From Hydrogenophaga taeniospiralis (lineage in GTDB: Bacteria > Pseudomonadota > Gammaproteobacteria > Burkholderiales > Burkholderiaceae_C), in contig NZ_JAHBAG010000001.1 in the NCBI RefSeq assembly GCF_020510445.1, forward strand, positions 2,332,501 to 2,396,500: a stretch of 64,000 nt of DNA, given 5' to 3'. Shown one piece after another: positions 1-10,218 of the stretch. Below the pieces are notes generated by a model. That model searched no databases and had not been told where the DNA came from. It saw only the letters and a program-made list of their open reading frames with translations. The translations under genes and the position numbers were made by a program. Positions within the stretch are counted from its first letter, which is position 1. Each line of letters opens with the position of its first letter.

Positions 1-2
1 CC

Positions 3-194
3 TCGGTGGCGTTCGCGGTGTCCATCGCCGAGCTCACCATGTTCGCCATGCAGGCGCAGGAAGAAACTTCGCGCGGTGTCGAGGTGTACCTGGCCGTGAC
101 CGGGCTGTACTTCGTCTCGGCCTTCGTCATCAACCGCATCGCCCTGTTCATCGAACACAAGGTGCAGGTGCCCGGCATGATCGGAGGGCATTGA
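3..194 (+). CDS. gltJ: Glutamate/aspartate ABC transporter permease, C-terminal fragment
   Basis: Only the last 63 or so codons are present; the gene begins upstream of the window. The visible part reads SIAELTMFAMQAQEE and ends in a membrane segment (YLAVTGLYFVSAFVINRIALF), as in HisM/GltJ permeases of polar amino acid ABC importers. The stop is 1 bp before the next permease gene, and an ATP-binding gene follows, so this is the first inner-membrane permease of a GltJKL-type importer. The family and role are clear from context; the exact substrate (glutamate/aspartate) is inferred from the neighbouring acidic-amino-acid-type two-component system. Confidence 0.8.
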   Translation, partial: SVAFAVSIAELTMFAMQAQEETSRGVEVYLAVTGLYFVSAFVINRIALFIEHKVQVPGMIGGH

Positions 195-195
195 C

Positions 196-861
196 ATGAA
201 TCTCGATTTCGCTTTCCTCGACTGGTCGGTCTTTTCGAGCTTCGTGCTCAAGGGGCTGATCTTTTCGGTACAGCTCACGCTGGTGGCGATGCTCGGTGGC
301 ATCGCGCTGGGCACGGTGCTCGCGCTCATGCGCCTGTCGGGCAAGAAGTGGCTGGTGATGCCGGCCGCGTTTTATGTGAACACGCTGCGCTCTATCCCGC
401 TGGTGATGGTGATCCTGTGGTTCTTCCTGCTGATCCCGCTGCTGATCGGGCGGCCCATGGGCGCGGAGCTCTCGGCCATCATCACCTTCACGGTGTTCGA
501 GGCGGCCTACTACTCCGAGATCATGCGCGCGGGCATCCAGAGCGTGCCCAAGGGCCAGGTCAACGCCGGTTACGCGGTGGGCATGACCTATGGCCAGACC
601 ATGCAGCTGATCGTGTTGCCGCAGGCCTTCCGCAACATGCTGCCGGTGCTGATGACCCAGACCATCATCCTGTTCCAGGACACCTCGCTGGTCTACGCCA
701 TCGGGGCCTACGACCTGCTCAAGGGCTTCGAGGTGGCGGGCAAGAACTTCAACCGGCCGGTGGAGACCTACCTCGTGGCCGCCGTCGTCTATTTCGTCAT
801 TTGTTTCTCGCTGTCGATGCTGGTGCGTCGCCTGCAGAAGAAGATCGCCATCATCCGCTGA
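196..861 (+). CDS. gltK: Glutamate/aspartate ABC transporter permease GltK
   Basis: A 221-residue inner-membrane permease, the usual length for HisMQ/GltK proteins, with about five hydrophobic segments. The EAA loop that docks to the ATPase is visible near residues 115-135 ([20 protein letters not shown]). It starts with ATG one base after the stop of the upstream permease, so translation is probably coupled. With the upstream permease and the downstream ATPase it forms the membrane channel of a polar amino acid importer. The periplasmic binding protein gene is not in view and probably lies upstream. Acidic amino acids are the likely substrate, but the sequence alone does not prove it. Confidence 0.88.
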   Translation: MNLDFAFLDWSVFSSFVLKGLIFSVQLTLVAMLGGIALGTVLALMRLSGKKWLVMPAAFYVNTLRSIPLVMVILWFFLLIPLLIGRPMGAELSAIITFTVFEAAYYSEIMRAGIQSVPKGQVNAGYAVGMTYGQTMQLIVLPQAFRNMLPVLMTQTIILFQDTSLVYAIGAYDLLKGFEVAGKNFNRPVETYLVAAVVYFVICFSLSMLVRRLQKKIAIIR

Positions 862-878
862 GGATCAGGAGCACAACC

Positions 879-1613
879 ATGATCGACATCAAGAACGTTT
901 CCAAGTGGTACGGCAGCTTCCAGGTGCTGACCGACTGCACCACCTCCATCCAGAAGGGTGAGGTGGTGGTGGTCTGCGGCCCCTCGGGTTCGGGCAAGTC
1001 CACCCTGATCAAGACCGTGAACGCGCTGGAGCCCTTCCAGAAGGGCGACATCGTGGTCGACGGCGTCAGCATCGCCGACCCCAAGACCAACCTGCCCAAG
1101 CTGCGCAGCCGCGTGGGCATGGTGTTCCAGCACTTCGAGCTGTTCCCGCACCTCACCGTGACCGAGAACCTCACGCTGGCGCAGATCAAGGTGCTGGGCC
1201 GCAACGCCGATGAGGCCAAGACCCGTGGTTTGAAGATGCTGGACCGCGTGGGCCTGATGGCGCACAAGGACAAGTTCCCCGGCCAACTCTCGGGTGGCCA
1301 GCAGCAGCGCGTGGCGATTGCGCGCGCGCTGAGCATGGACCCGATCGTGATGCTGTTCGACGAGCCGACCTCGGCGCTCGACCCCGAGATGGTGGGCGAG
1401 GTGCTGGACGTGATGGTCAAGCTCGCCCAGGAGGGCATGACCATGATGGTGGTGACGCACGAGATGGGTTTTGCCAAGAAGGTCAGCCACCGCGTGATCT
1501 TCATGGATGCCGGCAAAATCGTCGAAGATTGCCCGCGCGATGCGTTCTTCGGAAACCCGGACGCGCGTTCACCCCGGGCCAAGGATTTCCTCTCAAAAAT
1601 CCTGGCCCACTGA
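879..1613 (+). CDS. gltL: Amino acid ABC transporter ATP-binding protein GltL
   Basis: A 244-residue ABC ATPase beginning [12 protein letters not shown]. Walker A is GPSGSGKST, the Q-loop is in [10 protein letters not shown], the signature is [15 protein letters not shown] and Walker B is [13 protein letters not shown], followed by the H-loop VVTHEMG. This is the GlnQ/GltL pattern for polar amino acid import. The ATG at 879 is preceded by AGGAGCAC and starts 17 bp after gltK, so the three genes form one operon. An open frame reaches further upstream but lacks homology and would overlap gltK, so the internal ATG was chosen. Confidence 0.92.
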   Translation: MIDIKNVSKWYGSFQVLTDCTTSIQKGEVVVVCGPSGSGKSTLIKTVNALEPFQKGDIVVDGVSIADPKTNLPKLRSRVGMVFQHFELFPHLTVTENLTLAQIKVLGRNADEAKTRGLKMLDRVGLMAHKDKFPGQLSGGQQQRVAIARALSMDPIVMLFDEPTSALDPEMVGEVLDVMVKLAQEGMTMMVVTHEMGFAKKVSHRVIFMDAGKIVEDCPRDAFFGNPDARSPRAKDFLSKILAH

Positions 1614-1717
1614 TACCGGTTTGCCTTCAAAGCGATAACTGCGTTGCTGAAGCCTTGCCGTGCTATAGCACTGTCTGCGGCTTCGCGCCTTGTTCTCACT
1701 TTGAATGCAAAGCCGTA
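1614..1717. repeat. Long imperfect inverted repeat (about 104 bp)
   Basis: The gap after gltL is almost entirely one imperfect palindrome centred between 1665 and 1666 on the perfect core GTGCTATAGCAC (1660-1671). Outer arms pair well, for example TTTGCCTTCAAAG (1620-1632) against CTTTGAATGCAAA (1699-1711). Inner arms GAAGCC and GGCTTC pair with a 2-base offset. It begins inside or just after the gltL stop codon. A transcript of either strand would fold into a long hairpin, so it may act as a bidirectional terminator or mRNA stabiliser between the transporter and the regulatory genes. The length and central core suggest a dispersed repeat family. Confidence 0.75.
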
Positions 1718-1798
1718 TGAGCCTTTCTTTTTGAGGTCGTCATCCACCCAGCACAGCCGTTCGGTCCGCCTCCACCCCCGCCGCGCCGCCGGCCCGGG

Positions 1799-3693
1799 GT
1801 GGCCCTGCGGCGCGCGCTGCTGGCGCTGGTGGCCCTGGCCCTCGTGGCCGCGTCGGGCTATGCGGTCTATGAGCGCAGCTTTGCCCAGGGCGCGAGCAGC
1901 CTGAAGGCCGCGTCCAACGGCCGGCTCGATCTGTTTGCCTCGGTGGTGGAGGCCCGTGTGCGGCGCCTGGAGCCGGTGCCGGCGACCATCCAGCTCAACC
2001 CCGTGGTGGTGCGGCTGCTGCAGACGCCCAGCGCCGCGCACGCCGACGCCGCCAACGACTACCTGTCCCGCCTCAATGCCCACCTGGGCAGCCTGGCGGT
2101 GTTTGTGCTGGACGTGCGCGGTGTGGTGCGGGCCTCCAGCAACGCGGTGCAGCGCGACGACAGCCTGCGCGGCGAAGATGTTTCGTACCGCCCGTACTTT
2201 CTGGAGGCCCTGGCCGGGCGCTCGACGCGCCACTTCGCCATCGGCAGCGGTGGGTATGCGGGCTATTTCGCGTCGCACCCCATTTACGACGGCCCCCGGG
2301 TGGTGGGGGTGGCGGCCATCAAGATCGGACTGGACGCGCTGGAACAGACCTGGCCGATGCTGGGTGCGCCCGCGCTGGTGGCCGACGCCAACCAGGTGGT
2401 GATCCTGTCGTCCCAGCCCGCGTGGCGGTACACCTCGCTAGCACCCTTGCCCACCGAGCGCCGGGTGGACTTGCAATTGGCCCAGACCTACGGCGCCCTG
2501 CGCCTGCCCCTGTTCCCGTTGAAGGTGGAACTCTCGGTGGACGAGGACACGCAAGAGGTGCAGGGCCTGCTGCGCGGCGACGAGGCCAAGGTGTCGGCGG
2601 CGCTGGGCCAGGCGCGCAACCGGGCGGACTTCATGGTCCTGGGGCGTTCGCTGGACGGCATGGACTGGCGGGTGCTGATCTTCACCAGCCTGGCGTCGGT
2701 GCGGCACCAGGCCTTGCTGGACGGCGTGGGCGGCGCCGTGTCCGTGGCCTTCCTGATCCTGCTGGCGCTCTTCTGGGCGCAGCGCCAGCGCATCGAGCGC
2801 CAGAAGCTGGGCGCCAAACGCCTGCTCGAGCAGGCCAACGCCGAGCTGGAGCAGGAGGTGGGTCGAAGGACGCAGGAACTCACCGACGCCAACACCTTGT
2901 TGCGCAAAGAGGTTGCCGAGCGCGAGCAGACCGAAAAGACCCTGCGTGCGGCGCAGGACGGCCTGGTGCACGCGGGCAAGATGGCCGTGCTGGGCCAGCT
3001 CGCCGCCAGCATCACCCACGAGCTCACGCAGCCGCTGGGCGCGATCCGCACCCTGTCGGGCAACGCGGCCGAATTCCTGCGGCGGGGCAACGCCGCCGCG
3101 GCGCAGGACAACCTCTCGATCATGGCCCGGCTGGTGGAGCAGATGGCGCGCATCATCGACCCGCTCAAGAGCTTTTCGCGCAAGTCGACCGCCTGCCCCG
3201 AGGCGACCGACGCGGGCCGCGTGGTGGAGCAGGCGCTGTTCCTGTTCCAGCTGCGCCTGCGCCACGAAAAGGTGGAGGTCGACAACCGCTGCCAGCCCGG
3301 GCAGTGGACGGTGTGGTGCGACGCCAACCGGCTGGAGCAGGTGCTGATCAACCTGATCGGGAACGCGCTCGATGCCCTGCGCGACGCGCCGCACAAGCGG
3401 CTGCAGATCACGGCCGAACCGCTGCCGGCGGCGCAGCCGCCCGCGCTGGCGATCCATGTGCAGGACAGCGGCAAGGGCCTGAGCGAGACCGACCTGGCGC
3501 ACCTGTTCCAGCCTTTCTACACCACCAAGGCCAGTGGCGCCGGCCTTGGGCTGGGCCTGGTGATCTGCCGCGACATTGCCGCAGAATTCCAGGGTGAACT
3601 GCAGGCGCACAACGTCCCCGGTGGCGGTGCCTGTTTCACGCTCACCGTGCCCCTCTGGCAAGCTTCCATGCACCCGAAAACCCCTGTGACCCC

Positions 3694-3697
<4 letters not shown>
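1799..3697 (+). CDS. Membrane sensor histidine kinase, DctB/AauS type
   Basis: A 632-residue kinase. It has an N-terminal membrane segment (about residues 2-20), a periplasmic dCACHE-type sensor region (about 40-290), a second membrane segment (about 300-323) and a coiled coil. A HisKA domain follows with phospho-acceptor His407 in ITHELTQPLG, then a HATPase domain with N-box LINLIGNALDAL and glycine boxes DSGKG and GLGLGL. This is the DctB layout for sensing dicarboxylates. The partner regulator overlaps by ATGA. Lying right after a glutamate/aspartate importer matches the AauS/AauR arrangement of Pseudomonas, so acidic amino acids are the likely signal. The start is a GTG; no ATG exists in frame downstream of the stop at 1718-1720 and the ribosome site is poor. 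Confidence 0.85.
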
Positions 3698-5049
<1,352 letters not shown>

Positions 5050-5055
5050 AGTGAA

Positions 5056-5135
5056 ACACCCCCGCAGCGCTTCGCGCGACACCTGACGCCTTCTAGGGCG
5101 GCGGCACCAGTTGTCCGGCAAAGCCGGCCCGGCGC
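5056..5135. repeat. Degenerate GC-rich palindromic repeat (family B)
   Basis: The gap between the convergent regulator and xdhB genes holds CACCCCCGCAGCGCTTCGCG and a short hairpin CCGGCAAAGCCGG. It resembles the better preserved copies at 15780-15862, 17030-17110 and 60811-60895 that start CACCCCCGCCGCGC. Position between two converging genes suits a transcription-termination role. Confidence 0.5.
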
Positions 5136-7493
5136 TCAGGCACTCAGCGCGCGCAACACCTCTTCGGCCGTGGCCGGCGCGTTCACCAGCAGCGCATCGC
5201 CGCCCGCCTGCGCCACCGCGTCGCGCAGCGCCTCGTACACGCTGATGGCCAGCATGAGCGGGGGCTCGCCCACGGCCTTGCTGCCGTGCACGTTGTCCTC
5301 GCGGTTGGCTTCGGGCCAGAGCGCGATCTTGAAGTGCGCGGGCACGTCGCCGGTGGCGGGAATCTTGTAGGTGCTGGGGGCGTGGGTCTGCAGATAGCCT
5401 TTGCCGTTCCACACCAGTTGTTCGGTGGTGAGCCAGCCCATGCCCTGGATGAAACCGCCTTCGATCTGGCCGATGTCGATGGCCGGGTTGATGCTGTGGC
5501 CGACGTCGTGCAGGATGTCCACCTTCAGCACGCGGTACTCGCCCGTGAGTGTGTCGATAGCGACTTCGCTGACCGCCGCACCGTAGGCAAAGTAGTAGAA
5601 CGGCCGGCCGGTGAGGGTGGTCTTGTCGTAGTGGATCTTGGGCGTGCGGTAGAAGCCGTCGCTCCAGAGCTGGATGCGGTTGGCGTAGGCCGCGCCCACC
5701 ACGTCTTCCCAGCGGCGCGTGCTCTTGTCGGTGACGACCTGGCCGCCTTCGAAGCGCACCGCGCCTGCGCCGCAGCCGTCGAGCCCGGCCACGAAAGCGG
5801 CCAGGTTGTCGCGCACGCGGCGCGCGGCGAACTGCGCAGCGCGGCCGTTCAGGTCGGTGCCGCTGCTGGCCGCGGTGGCGCTGGCGTTGGGCACCTTGCT
5901 GGTGTCGCTGGCGGTGGCGAGCACGCGCTCGAACGGCACGCCGAGTTCGTCGGCCACGATCTGCGCCACCTTGGTGTTCAGGCCCTGGCCCATCTCGGTG
6001 CCGCCGTGGTTCACCATCACGCTGCCATCGGTGTAGACGTGCACCAGCGCACCGGCCTGGTTGAACAGGGTGGCGGTGAAGCTGATGCCGAACTTGACCG
6101 GTGTGAGCGCCAGGCCTTTCTTGATGACGGGGCTGCTGGCGTTCCACGCGGCGATCTGTTCGCGCCGCTCGCGGTAGCCGCTGGTCAAGGCCAGTTGCGA
6201 CATCAGCGGTTCGAGGATGTTGTCTTCCACCTTCATCTGGTAGTGGGTGACGTTGCGTTCCGTGATGCCGTACAGGTTGCGCAGCCGCACGTCCAGGGGG
6301 TCCAGTCCCAGCGTGCGCGCGATGTCGCCGAGGATGCGCTCGATCACGATCACGCCCTGCGGGCCGCCGAAGCCGCGGAAGGCGGTGTGGCTCTGGGTGT
6401 TGGTTTTGCAGCGGTAGCTGGAGACGGCCACGTCTTCGAGGAAGTAGGCGTTGTCGGCGTGGAAGATGGCGCGGTCGGCCACCGGGCCGGAGAGGTCGGC
6501 GCTGAAGCCGCAGTTGACCAGCATCTCCAGCTCCAGCCCGCATAGCAGGCCGCTGTCATCAAAGCCCACGCGGTAGTGGTAGGCGAAGGGGTGGCGCTTG
6601 CCGGTGATCATGAAATCGTCGTCGCGGTCCAGCCGCAGCTTGACCGGGCGTTTCAGCTGGTTCGCGGCGATGGCGGCCCACACGGCCAGGTGGCCGGCCT
6701 GTGTTTCCTTGCCGCCAAAGCCGCCGCCCATGCGCCGGCATTCGACCGTGACAGCATGGTTCGGCAGCCCCAGGGCGTGCGACACCCAGTGCTGCACCTC
6801 GCCGGGGTGCTGGGTGCTGCTGTAGACCCACCACTGGTTCTGCTCCAGCGGCAGCACGTAGGCGACCTGGCCTTCGAGGTAGAAATGTTCCTGGCCGCCG
6901 ACTTCGAAACGGCCTTCGAGCTGGTGCGGCGCGCGCCGGAGCGCGGCCTTCGGATCGCCCCGGCGCACCTGCACGGGTGGCAACACGTAGCTTTCCAGCG
7001 CGTGCGCCTCGTGCACGTTGAGCACGGCGGGCAGTGGCTCGATGTCCAGCTTCACGAGCCGCGCGGCGCGGCGCGCGGTCATCACGTCGTCGGCCACCAC
7101 CAGCGCGATCACCTGGCCGGTGAACAGCACGGTGTCGAGCGCGAACACCGGTTCGTCGTGCGCGAAGGCGGCCAGCGTCGTGTCGCCGGGGATGTCGCCC
7201 GCGTCGATCACCGCGCGCACGCCGGGCAGGGCCAGCGCGGCGGAGGCGTCGAGCTTGCGCAGGATGCCGTGGGCCACGGGCGAGCAGACCGGCGCCGCGT
7301 GCAGCGTGCCGCGCACCTCGGGGATGTCGTCGATGTAGGTGGCGGCGCCGGCCACCTGGGCGCGGGCGCTTTCGTGGATTTTGGATTGACCGGCTGCGGA
7401 CAGTCCCGTTCGGGCCAGGCCCGCCGAAGCCTTTGCGAGTCCTTCGACGGGCTTGGGTTTCTGCATCACGAGTTTCAGATCGGGCGCGTTCAT
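5136..7493 (-). CDS. xdhB: Xanthine dehydrogenase molybdopterin-binding subunit XdhB
   Basis: A 785-residue large subunit, the normal length for bacterial XdhB. Molybdenum-cofactor motifs are visible: GGGFGGKETQ, AFRGFGGPQG with the substrate-binding arginine, and GEPPLMLA carrying the catalytic glutamate near the C-terminus. It oxidises hypoxanthine and xanthine towards urate together with XdhA. The ATG overlaps the stop of xdhA (ATGA), so the two subunits are co-translated. No xdhC-type cofactor insertion gene follows; the next gene runs in the opposite direction. The purine transporter and deaminases nearby fit its role in purine breakdown. Confidence 0.93.
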   Translation of the reverse strand: MNAPDLKLVMQKPKPVEGLAKASAGLARTGLSAAGQSKIHESARAQVAGAATYIDDIPEVRGTLHAAPVCSPVAHGILRKLDASAALALPGVRAVIDAGDIPGDTTLAAFAHDEPVFALDTVLFTGQVIALVVADDVMTARRAARLVKLDIEPLPAVLNVHEAHALESYVLPPVQVRRGDPKAALRRAPHQLEGRFEVGGQEHFYLEGQVAYVLPLEQNQWWVYSSTQHPGEVQHWVSHALGLPNHAVTVECRRMGGGFGGKETQAGHLAVWAAIAANQLKRPVKLRLDRDDDFMITGKRHPFAYHYRVGFDDSGLLCGLELEMLVNCGFSADLSGPVADRAIFHADNAYFLEDVAVSSYRCKTNTQSHTAFRGFGGPQGVIVIERILGDIARTLGLDPLDVRLRNLYGITERNVTHYQMKVEDNILEPLMSQLALTSGYRERREQIAAWNASSPVIKKGLALTPVKFGISFTATLFNQAGALVHVYTDGSVMVNHGGTEMGQGLNTKVAQIVADELGVPFERVLATASDTSKVPNASATAASSGTDLNGRAAQFAARRVRDNLAAFVAGLDGCGAGAVRFEGGQVVTDKSTRRWEDVVGAAYANRIQLWSDGFYRTPKIHYDKTTLTGRPFYYFAYGAAVSEVAIDTLTGEYRVLKVDILHDVGHSINPAIDIGQIEGGFIQGMGWLTTEQLVWNGKGYLQTHAPSTYKIPATGDVPAHFKIALWPEANREDNVHGSKAVGEPPLMLAISVYEALRDAVAQAGGDALLVNAPATAEEVLRALSA

Positions 7494-9163
7494 GCCAGGG
7501 CCTCCAGCGTTGCCGCGTTCAGGCTGTCGAGGTTGATGGTATTCATGCCCTGGCTCTCCAGCCAGAAGCGCTGCAGCAGGTTGCCCAGCACGGTCTGGCG
7601 GTAGGCGGCGCTGGCGCGCATGTCGCTGATGGGCTGGAACTCGGCGCGCAGCGCGGCGGTGGCCGCCATCACGGTGTCGGCGTTCCAGCGGTGGCCGAGC
7701 AGGGCGGCTTCGGTCTGGCGCGCGCGGGCCGGCGTGGCGGCCACGCCGCCCGCGCCGATGGAGACTTGCCGCACGACGCCATCGTTCAGGGTCATCTGGA
7801 TCGCGAGGCAGACGGCAGAAATGTCGTCGTCGAAGCGTTTGCTGATCTTGTAGACCCGCATGAACTCACGGCCCTCACCCCCGCCCTCTCCCGCAAGCGG
7901 GAGAGGGAGTGAAGACACGTCTGGCGAGAGGGATTTGCTCCCTCTCCCGCTTGCGGGAGAGGGTTGGGGTGAGGGTGCACCCGGCCGTGGCACCTTGATC
8001 CAGCACAGCAGCTCGTCCGCCCGCATCACATTCGTTCGATACCCGGTGTACAGGTCTTCCAGCCGCAGTTCGCGGTGGGTGATCTCGCCGCCGGTGGCGG
8101 TCTTCTTCCAGCGCATCAGCACCACGCTGGCACCCAGCGCGATCAACAGCGGCATGGAGTCGCCGATGGGCGAGCCGTTGGCCACGTTGCCGCCCAGCGT
8201 GCCGGCGTTGCGCACCGGCAGGCCGGCAAAGCGCTGGCTGAAGGTCTGGAGCTGCGGGCGCTCGGCCACCAGCGCGGCAAAGGCATCGGTCAGCGAGACG
8301 GCCGCGCCGATGGCGATGTGGTGCGGGTAGGTTTCCACGCGCTGCAGCTCGCGCGCGGCCGTCACGTCCAGCACGCGCTCGAAACGCTGGTGCAGTTTCG
8401 TGACCCACAGGCCCACGTCGGTGCAGCCGGCCACGACCTGGGCCTTGGGAAACTTCGCCCGTTGCTGCAGCAGCGCGGCCAGCGTGGTGGGGCGCAGGTA
8501 GTTTTCATCGCCGTTCTGGCGGGGCTGCAGCGCCTTGAGCGCCGCCAGCGTGGCCGCCTCGTCCCCGCCACAGCCGGCGGGCAGCGGCAGGTTGCCCATT
8601 TTTTCAGCGGCCTCAAGGATGGGGCGGTAGCCGGTGCAGCGGCAGAGGTTGCCCGAGAGGTCCACTTGGGCCTGTTCTCGCGTGATGAGGCCTTTTCCGC
8701 CACCACCGAGCGCCGATGGGCCGCCCCTGAGCGCGAGAGCCCCCTCGGGGAGCGTGGGGGCAATATGGCTTTGGTACATGCCGAACAGGCTCATCACGAA
8801 CCCCGGCGTGCAGAAACCGCACTGGCTGCCGTGGCACTGCACCATGGCTTCCTGCGCCGGGTGCAGCTCGCCGTTTTCCGCGGCCAGGTCTTCGGCGGTG
8901 AACACCGCCATGCCGTCCACCGAATGGGCCAGCCGGATGCAGCTGTTGACCGCCCGGTAGCGCAGCTGGCCGTCCACCGCCTCGCCCAGCACCACGGTGC
9001 AGGCGCCGCAGTCCCCTTCGCCGCAGCCCTCCTTGGTGGCGGTGAGGTGCAGGTCTTCGCGCAACACCTCCAGCAGGGTGCGCTCGGGTGCTACATTGCC
9101 CACCGCCACGGGCTGGCCGCGCCGGACGAATCTCAGGGTTTGTGCGGAGTTTCTGGAAATCAT
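7490..9163 (-). CDS. xdhA: Xanthine dehydrogenase small (FeS/FAD) subunit XdhA
   Basis: The iron-sulfur and FAD subunit, 557 residues from the chosen ATG. The plant-type [2Fe-2S] motif CGEGDCGACTVVLGE is followed by the second cluster domain (CGFCTPGF and LSGNLCRCTGYRP) and the FAD domain (AGCTDVGLWVTK, GGNVANGSPIGDS). Two stretches look foreign to the family: about residues 131-155 between the two cysteine pairs of the second cluster domain, and about 394-432 in the C-terminal FAD part. Both coincide with palindromic repeat copies that stay in frame. A start 16 codons upstream (9211) is possible; MISRNSAQTLRF was preferred because homology begins there. It is divergent from a LysR gene. Confidence 0.88.
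   Translation of the reverse strand: MISRNSAQTLRFVRRGQPVAVGNVAPERTLLEVLREDLHLTATKEGCGEGDCGACTVVLGEAVDGQLRYRAVNSCIRLAHSVDGMAVFTAEDLAAENGELHPAQEAMVQCHGSQCGFCTPGFVMSLFGMYQSHIAPTLPEGALALRGGPSALGGGGKGLITREQAQVDLSGNLCRCTGYRPILEAAEKMGNLPLPAGCGGDEAATLAALKALQPRQNGDENYLRPTTLAALLQQRAKFPKAQVVAGCTDVGLWVTKLHQRFERVLDVTAARELQRVETYPHHIAIGAAVSLTDAFAALVAERPQLQTFSQRFAGLPVRNAGTLGGNVANGSPIGDSMPLLIALGASVVLMRWKKTATGGEITHRELRLEDLYTGYRTNVMRADELLCWIKVPRPGAPSPQPSPASGRGSKSLSPDVSSLPLPLAGEGGGEGREFMRVYKISKRFDDDISAVCLAIQMTLNDGVVRQVSIGAGGVAATPARARQTEAALLGHRWNADTVMAATAALRAEFQPISDMRASAAYRQTVLGNLLQRFWLESQGMNTINLDSLNAATLEALA
7866..7982. repeat. CCCTCTCCC-type palindromic repeat inside xdhA (family C)
   Basis: Two arms facing each other, CTCACCCCCGCCCTCTCCCG and its near complement ending GGGAGAGGGTTGGGGTGAGG, each contain a smaller hairpin CTCTCCCGCAAGCGGGAGAG. 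The whole unit lies inside the coding region of xdhA without a stop or frame change and encodes SPQPSPASGRG and PLPLAGEGGGEG on the coding strand. This unit type is widespread as an intergenic REP-like repeat in proteobacteria; here it is translated. Confidence 0.85.
8698..8768. repeat. GC-rich palindromic repeat inside xdhA (family A)
   Basis: The stretch containing GGGCCGCCCC, GCCCCCTCGGGG and GTGGGGGC is a copy of the same repeat seen at 30095-30170 and 37855-37925. It is in frame in xdhA and encodes roughly SHIAPTLPEGALALRGGPSAL between two conserved parts of the second iron-sulfur domain (FGMYQ before it, ITREQAQVDLSGNLC after it). Confidence 0.75.
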
Positions 9164-9257
9164 GCGCGCCAGCATAGCGCCCACCCCATGGCACAACATA
9201 TGCTCAGCCATATGGCCCGAATGCCAAAACAGCCATTCAAACGCATAGCCTCAGGGT

Positions 9258-10211
9258 ATGAAATACGTGTCCATGTTCGACAAGATTGATCTGCACTTGA
9301 TCCGCGTGCTGCACACCGTGCTGACCGAGCGCAGCGTGTCGCGCGCGGCGCTGCGCCTGGGCATGTACCAGCCGGCGGTCAGCGCATCGCTCAAGCGCTT
9401 GCGCGAACTCGCCGGCGACCCGCTTTTGGTGCGCTCGGGCTCCGGCATGGTGCCCACCGTGGCCGGGCTGCGCATGATCGAACCGGCGGCCGACATCCTG
9501 CGCAGCGCCGAGGTGCTGTTTTCCGACGCCCGCAGCTTCGACCCCACCACCGCCCACCACACCTTCAGCCTGGCCGCCAGCGACTACCTGGACCCGCTGT
9601 TCCTGCCCCAGTTGGTCACGCAGATCAAGAGCTTGGCGCCGCACTGCCCGATCGAGATCCACCCGCTCTCGGCCGATTCCGACTACCGCAACCACCTGGC
9701 CCAGGGCGATGTGGACGTGGTCATCGGCAACTGGCCGCTGCCCCCCGGCGACCTGCACCTGGGCCGGTTGTTCGGCGACGAGGTGGTGTGCCTGGTGTCC
9801 AACCAGCACCCGGCGGTGCGCCGCGGCTGGGACGTGGAGGCCTGGCTGAGCGCCGAACACATCGCCCCCACGCCCACCCACCCCGGCGCGCGCGGCGTGA
9901 TCGACGACCACCTGGCCAGCCAGGGCCTGGTGCGCAACATCACCGCGCGCTGCCCGCATTTCGGGCTCATCCCGGCCATGGTGGCGGGCAGCCTGCTGGT
10001 GCTGACCACCGGGCGCCAGTACTGCGAGCGCTACACCGGCGTGCTGCCGGTGCAGGTGCTGCCGTGCCCGGTGCCGTTCCCGCGCATGATGTATTACCAG
10101 CTCTGGCACGAGCGCACCCACAGCTCGGCCGCCGGGCGCTGGCTGCGCGATCAGGTCAAGAGCGTGGCGGCCTCGCTGCGCCGGCTTGAGTCCGACGTGG
10201 CGGCGGCTTGA
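9258..10211 (+). CDS. LysR-type transcriptional regulator (purine cluster)
   Basis: A 317-residue LysR protein with an N-terminal winged helix-turn-helix (DLHLIRVLHTVLTERSVSRAALRLGMYQPAVSASLKRLR) and a substrate-binding effector domain. It is divergent from xdhAB with under 100 bp between the start codons, the classic arrangement for a LysR regulator of the facing operon. The likely target is therefore xdhAB, with a purine or purine product as co-inducer; both are inferences from position. A short uncharacterised gene follows on the same strand. Confidence 0.88.
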   Translation: MKYVSMFDKIDLHLIRVLHTVLTERSVSRAALRLGMYQPAVSASLKRLRELAGDPLLVRSGSGMVPTVAGLRMIEPAADILRSAEVLFSDARSFDPTTAHHTFSLAASDYLDPLFLPQLVTQIKSLAPHCPIEIHPLSADSDYRNHLAQGDVDVVIGNWPLPPGDLHLGRLFGDEVVCLVSNQHPAVRRGWDVEAWLSAEHIAPTPTHPGARGVIDDHLASQGLVRNITARCPHFGLIPAMVAGSLLVLTTGRQYCERYTGVLPVQVLPCPVPFPRMMYYQLWHERTHSSAAGRWLRDQVKSVAASLRRLESDVAAA

Positions 10212-10218
10212 ACCGGAA

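Noticed and set aside
5286..6545. Plus-strand frame opposite xdhB
   Set aside because: Antisense to the conserved molybdopterin subunit; no motif and biased composition.
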